Assembly (NCBI GenBank): GCA_030642425.1
Contig: DAOWNU010000047.1
Coordinates: forward strand, 1-9,493
Direction of reading: 5' to 3'
Origin: a bacterium
GTDB taxonomy: Bacteria; UBP14; UBA6098
Length of the DNA: 9,493 nucleotides
Shown: in pieces, positions 6,505-9,493 of the stretch
Layout: each line of letters opens with the position of its first letter
How positions within the stretch are numbered: position 1 is the first letter of the stretch
Position numbers and translations under genes: made by a program
The notes under the pieces: generated by a model
Database searches by the model: none
Told to the model about the DNA's origin: nothing
The model's input: the letters and a program-made list of their open reading frames with translations, nothing else

Positions 6505-6545
6505 ATAATTTATTAGTATTATAAATCAAATGCAAGACAATTCCC
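6505..6545 (-). promoter_or_regulatory. AT-rich promoter candidate for the two exported genes
   Basis: Positions 6498-6530 are strongly AT-rich compared with the surroundings. On the minus strand TATAAT occurs at 6518-6523, about 55 bases before the start codon at 6462. No good -35 lies 17 bases upstream of it; TTGCAT and TTGATT nearby would pair with other AT-rich hexamers. The position fits, but the exact elements are uncertain. Confidence 0.35.
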
Positions 6546-6614
6546 AAAAAGCGGGAAAATAACTTCAAGAGGGGTTTGAAAAAGTTGGGGCGTCGAATGC
6601 GTTGCCCGAAAAGC

Positions 6615-6641
6615 GGGAGGGTCTGAGACCCTCCCCTACGG
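6615..6641. repeat. Strong palindrome with CCCCTACGG edge downstream of iorA
   Basis: GGGAGGGTC (6615-6623), loop TGA and GACCCTCCC (6627-6635) form a nine-pair hairpin, with CCCCTACGG at 6633-6641. It belongs to the same family as 523-549. In the minus direction the stem is followed by GCTTTTCGGG, so it may also act as a weak terminator for iorA. Confidence 0.8.
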
Positions 6642-6657
6642 TCATTGCGATTTGTAG

Positions 6658-6697
6658 TGGCGCGGTTTCCGCGCCCTCGCCAACGGGTCGGGGAACA
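6658..6697. repeat. Palindromic intergenic element (GCGCGGTTTCCGCGCC type), copy 2
   Basis: GGCGCGG (6659-6665), loop TTT and CCGCGCC (6669-6675) form a perfect seven-pair hairpin followed by CAACGGGTCGGGGAA. It is nearly identical to 372-409 over about 38 bases and ends 13 bases from the iorA stop codon. Confidence 0.82.
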
Positions 6698-6709
6698 CAA
6701 CTCGACCCA

Positions 6710-8494
6710 CTATTTTTTGGCTAAACTTATCGCGTCTGTCGGGCAGACCTGAGAACATAGCCCGCAGCTCTCGCCAACACAGAATATCGGGTCTATCGTC
6801 GACTTGTTCTGCCCCTTTTCCGTCTTGCCGCCAACAGAAATCGCGGGACAGCCGAGCTTGAAACACATCCCGCATCCAATACATTTCTCCGGATCGACCT
6901 CGAACGGGATTATCTTCAATTTCTTGATATCCAACAGGATACAACGCCCCTGATTGACAATCAGCTTCGAGCCGTCGAGTTCCTTAATCTTTTTTAGGAC
7001 TTCGGTCAACTGCTCGATATCGAAGGCGTCGGTGTAAAAAATGTGCTCGATACCGACAGCCTCTGCGAGTTTGCCGTAATCGAGTTTCGTCGTTTCCTCA
7101 CCCATCAGCGTGATACCCGTGCCGGGGTGCTCCTGATGTCCGGTCATCGCGGTGATAGAATTGTCGAGAATGGCGGTAGTGATATTGCTTTTGTTGTATG
7201 CCGCGTTGGCCAGGCCGGTCATCCCGCTGTGGACAAACGTCGAGTCCCCGATAAATGCTATCGTGTTCTTGCCGAAATCCTTTCCGCGCGCCTTTTCCAA
7301 TCCGAGGGCGTTGCCAATCGACGCGCCCATGCAGATACACGTCTCGCCGCATTCGAGCGGCGGCATTATACCGAGCGTGTAACAGCCGATATCCGTTGTG
7401 GCGGTGAACTTGAGTTTATGCGCCACGTAGAAAATCCCCCTGTGCGGGCAGCCGGGACAAAGGACCGGCGGGCGCGGAGGCAAATCGCCCGAAACTCCCA
7501 CCGTCGCCGGCTCTTCTTCGGTGAAGGCCTTTCTTACTATCGTCTGCGAAAGCTCGTTGCACAAAGGAATTTTCGCCTTGCCGATACAGGGGATGCCGGC
7601 AAACACAAGCTGCTCCTCGATAAACGGCTCGTTCTCCTCGACAACCCAAACCTCGTCGACAGAATCCGCGAATTTTTTCGCCAGATCGATGGGGAAAGGG
7701 AAGCTCATGCCGAGTTTTAGGAATTTGGCCTCGGGGAACGCCTCGCGGGCATATTGGAAGCTGATGCCCGATGAGATAATCCCGATTTTCTTGCCGTCGA
7801 AAGTCCAGTCGCCGTCGATTATCCGGTTCATTCTACTGTTCTCGGCGTATTCCTTTAGATGTTTCAGCCGCTTTTCGAGCGCGACATGAAGCAGTTTCGC
7901 GTGTGCGGGGATCACGACACGGTTCTTGGGATCCGGGACATAGTTCTTTACCGGGACCTCCTCGCGCTCCTTCAACTCGACAAGGCCGAGCGAATGGCAC
8001 AGGCGCGTGCTCATCCGAAGCAGAACCGGCGTGTTGAATTCTTCCGAAATTTCAATGCCCTCTTTGACATAATCCTTCGTCTCCTGGCTCGTTGTCGGTT
8101 CCAGCAGGGGTATTTTCATAAATTGCGCGTAGCGGCGGTTGTCCTGCTCGTTTTGCGAAGAGTGCATCCCGGGATCGTCGGCGGTGATAAGAACGAATCC
8201 CCCGTTCACGCCGGTGTATGCAAAGCTGAACATTGGGTCTGCGGCGACGTTCACACCCACGTGTTTCATCGCGGTGATCGTTCTCGCGCCCCCGAAAGAC
8301 GCGCCCTGACCCACCTCGACAGCGACCTTCTCATTGGGCGCCCATTCGCAGTAAATGTGCTCTTTATATTTGACAACGTTCTCGAGAATTTCCGTCGAGG
8401 GCGTTCCGGGATAAGCGGTTGCGACATGCACACCCGCCTCGAACGCCCCACGCGCGACAGCTTCATTGCCGGACAAAAGGACTTTTTCGGACAT
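6710..8494 (-). CDS. iorA: Indolepyruvate:ferredoxin oxidoreductase, alpha subunit
   Basis: Catalytic subunit of an oxygen-sensitive cytoplasmic enzyme that converts arylpyruvates (indolepyruvate, phenylpyruvate) with CoA and oxidised ferredoxin to arylacetyl-CoA, CO2 and reduced ferredoxin, in aromatic amino acid breakdown or, in reverse, synthesis. The 594 residues match the usual length. YPGTPSTE (28-35) marks the N-terminal pyrimidine-binding domain. CPGCPHRG (346-353), GDSTFVHSG (416-424) and LDNSITAMTGHQ (443-454) mark the thiamine diphosphate domain. Two clusters close the protein: C538, C541, C544, C549 and C572, C577, C580, C584; in the second, four residues rather than two separate the first two cysteines. 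GGAGG (8500-8504) lies five bases before the ATG. No iorB lies on either side, although the two are commonly adjacent; a beta subunit should be encoded elsewhere. TAGAAT at 8515-8520 on the minus strand is a possible -10 without a clear -35. Confidence 0.96.
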   Translation of the reverse strand: MSEKVLLSGNEAVARGAFEAGVHVATAYPGTPSTEILENVVKYKEHIYCEWAPNEKVAVEVGQGASFGGARTITAMKHVGVNVAADPMFSFAYTGVNGGFVLITADDPGMHSSQNEQDNRRYAQFMKIPLLEPTTSQETKDYVKEGIEISEEFNTPVLLRMSTRLCHSLGLVELKEREEVPVKNYVPDPKNRVVIPAHAKLLHVALEKRLKHLKEYAENSRMNRIIDGDWTFDGKKIGIISSGISFQYAREAFPEAKFLKLGMSFPFPIDLAKKFADSVDEVWVVEENEPFIEEQLVFAGIPCIGKAKIPLCNELSQTIVRKAFTEEEPATVGVSGDLPPRPPVLCPGCPHRGIFYVAHKLKFTATTDIGCYTLGIMPPLECGETCICMGASIGNALGLEKARGKDFGKNTIAFIGDSTFVHSGMTGLANAAYNKSNITTAILDNSITAMTGHQEHPGTGITLMGEETTKLDYGKLAEAVGIEHIFYTDAFDIEQLTEVLKKIKELDGSKLIVNQGRCILLDIKKLKIIPFEVDPEKCIGCGMCFKLGCPAISVGGKTEKGQNKSTIDPIFCVGESCGLCSQVCPTDAISLAKK

Positions 8495-8620
8495 TTCAAC
8501 CTCCGTTTAATGGTATTCTAAAAGCCTATTAACTTACGCTTTCATCGTGGCAAAATCAACGGTTTTTATAAAAAAGGTCGTTTCGACTATTTCGGCTCCG
8601 CTCAATAACCAAATCTTTCC

Positions 8621-8669
8621 GCTCCCTGAGCGGAGTCGAAGGGCGCTCCCTGAGCTTGCCGAAGGGAGC
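8621..8669. repeat. Pair of GCTCCCTGAGC intergenic repeats
   Basis: Two units with a 24-base step: GCTCCCTGAGCGGAGTCGAA at 8621-8640 and GCTCCCTGAGCTTGCCGAAG at 8645-8664. The second is an imperfect palindrome (GCTCCCT at 8645-8651, AGGGAGC at 8663-8669). A related fragment, TTCGGCTCCGCTCAATAACC, lies at about 8591-8610. This is a widely dispersed bacterial intergenic repeat type and encodes nothing I can support. Confidence 0.85.
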
Positions 8670-8680
8670 TTGCCGGGGCG

Positions 8681-8711
8681 ATAATAAAAAAGGCGGCCTC
8701 CAAGCCGCCTT
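8681..8711 (-). terminator. Intrinsic terminator of the 238-residue gene
   Basis: On the minus strand AAGGCGGC (8704-8711), loop TTGGAG and GCCGCCTT (8690-8697) form a perfect eight-pair GC-rich stem followed by TTTTATTAT. It lies 58 bases beyond the stop codon at 8770 and separates that gene from iorA. Confidence 0.9.
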
Positions 8712-8720
8712 ATTATATTC

Positions 8721-8773
8721 GTCGAACCGTCTTGTCCGGTTCGACGCAACCTCCGCTGTAGGCCGGTGCCTAC
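8721..8773. other. Two extra hairpins between stop codon and terminator
   Basis: GTCGAACCG (8721-8729) pairs with CGGTTCGAC (8737-8745) across a seven-base loop. GTAGGC (8758-8763) pairs with GCCTAC (8768-8773) across CGGT and overlaps the stop codon of the 238-residue gene. Neither has a T-run. They could stabilise the 3' end of the mRNA or be repeat remnants. Confidence 0.6.
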
Positions 8774-9486
8774 TCAACCATAACCGACGTCACCGTCTCC
8801 AACCCCTTCTCCATCGCCGCATTCAACGGCGTGAACTTATATTCGACCATCATACCCATCGGTGAGTTAAGATCGCGGTGCGGGATAACCTTGCCGTCCT
8901 CGATCTCGATACTACCGGTGATCATCTCCCACTCAGCTGCGGGGTCGATACGCCTTTCGATAGTCCCATCGACCATATCCTCGATGAGTTTCGGCCTAAG
9001 CTCGACCGTTCCGCCCCCGATATTTTCGACCTCGAACACCGCCGGTCCCGGCCACGGAATAAGCGGCTCCTCGGGTTCATCCGGGTCGCCCTCCGTCCAA
9101 ACCTCGGAACTCGGCACAAATCCGATAACGCCCAAACGGTCGTCGTCTTCGCCCCATTTCAATTTGGCGATTTTGAATAATATCGTCAACTTCTTTGAGT
9201 CGGCAACGAAAAGCGCGGCCTTCGCCTTGTAAGCCTCACGCGACTCGAGTTTTTCGAGCTTCGTGTTGTCGAGAAACGTTTTCAACTCCGTTTCGTAATC
9301 GAGCAATTTCGTCATATCCGCAGCGTTTATGACGGGCGTCAGACCCTCGGCGATCATGAAATCGTGATTGTCTTTCCACGCCGAAATCGCGGCGATAAGC
9401 CCCCTTCCGGTGCGCGGAGAATCGCCCTCGAAACCGTAGGCTTTTGCGAGATCGTTCGGGTTCTCGAACTGCGTGATATATGCCAT
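8770..9486 (-). CDS. Hypothetical protein, helical N-terminal and beta-rich C-terminal parts
   Basis: A 238-residue reading frame from an ATG at 9484-9486; only seven bases of upstream sequence are in the window. These show no Shine-Dalgarno motif and no in-frame stop, so the true start could lie outside. I do not recognise the family. There is no signal peptide or membrane segment. Residues about 27-112 look helical and charged (ELKTFLDNTKLEKLESREAY). A Pro/Asp/Glu-rich linker (DPDEPEEPLIPWPGPA, 134-149) leads to a probable beta-domain (150-238) with the look of a fibronectin-III or similar sandwich. A clear terminator follows, so it is the last gene of its transcript. It reads cleanly in one frame with codon use like iorA, which supports it being real. 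Confidence 0.78.
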   Translation of the reverse strand: MAYITQFENPNDLAKAYGFEGDSPRTGRGLIAAISAWKDNHDFMIAEGLTPVINAADMTKLLDYETELKTFLDNTKLEKLESREAYKAKAALFVADSKKLTILFKIAKLKWGEDDDRLGVIGFVPSSEVWTEGDPDEPEEPLIPWPGPAVFEVENIGGGTVELRPKLIEDMVDGTIERRIDPAAEWEMITGSIEIEDGKVIPHRDLNSPMGMMVEYKFTPLNAAMEKGLETVTSVMVE

Positions 9487-9493
9487 CAGCAGC

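Noticed and set aside
7043..7720. 225-residue plus-strand frame
   Set aside because: Antisense to iorA, whose motifs are unambiguous; it is a GC-driven open frame.
7859..8521. 220-residue plus-strand frame
   Set aside because: Antisense to the 5' half of iorA and its leader; no family features.
8534..8777. Two minus-strand frames of 71 and 73 residues
   Set aside because: They translate the GCTCCCTGAGC repeats and the terminator stem (SALRLRSGSGK-type peptides), typical spurious calls.

Overview
The window looks like part of a chromosome from an uncultured anaerobic bacterium. The likely setting is one of the FCB-related or similar candidate phyla, because a very large exported protein ends in the FlgD-Ig-like C-terminal domain (PNRPDPFNAAT motif) common there, and because an oxygen-sensitive 2-oxoacid:ferredoxin oxidoreductase subunit (IorA) is present. 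This placement is an inference; no rRNA, tRNA or other phylogenetic marker is present.

All five protein genes I accept lie on the minus strand, so transcription runs from high to low coordinates. In that order they are: (1) a 238-residue protein of unknown function at the right edge, followed by three hairpins including a good intrinsic terminator; (2) iorA, a complete 594-residue indolepyruvate:ferredoxin oxidoreductase alpha subunit, with no iorB beside it; (3) a 290-residue exported protein made of two similar modules; (4) 74 bases later, an 1170-residue exported protein with about six modules of roughly 100 residues and a C-terminal FlgD-Ig-like domain, probably co-transcribed with gene 3; (5) a 325-residue CoiA-like, zinc-ribbon protein starting at TTG. 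Gene 5 is clearly AT-richer than its neighbours and has a lysine where the nuclease family normally has a catalytic acid.

The gaps between genes are unusually rich in repeats. Positions 1-230 hold a degenerate tandem array with a strict 21-base period that continues off the left edge. A gapless 115-base repeat occurs at 254-368 and 1675-1789, in the same orientation on either side of the CoiA-like gene. On the minus strand each copy contains TTGACA, 17 bases, a -10-like hexamer and then GTTCTTTGAAGA, which resembles an rRNA-leader boxA. One copy points into the 21-base array and the other into the CoiA-like gene. A weaker second shared block (407-446 and 1951-1991) lies on the other side of different palindromic inserts. 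Several palindromic elements carrying a CCCCTACGG-type edge, one 'VIPANAGIH' element and one GCTCCCTGAGC element pair fill the rest.

Functionally, genes 3 and 4 look like a co-expressed surface pair. iorA serves arylpyruvate oxidation with ferredoxin and CoA. The CoiA-like gene with its flanking repeats looks like an acquired or mobile segment. The most unusual structure is the promoter-like repeat shared between the 21-base array and the CoiA-like gene.
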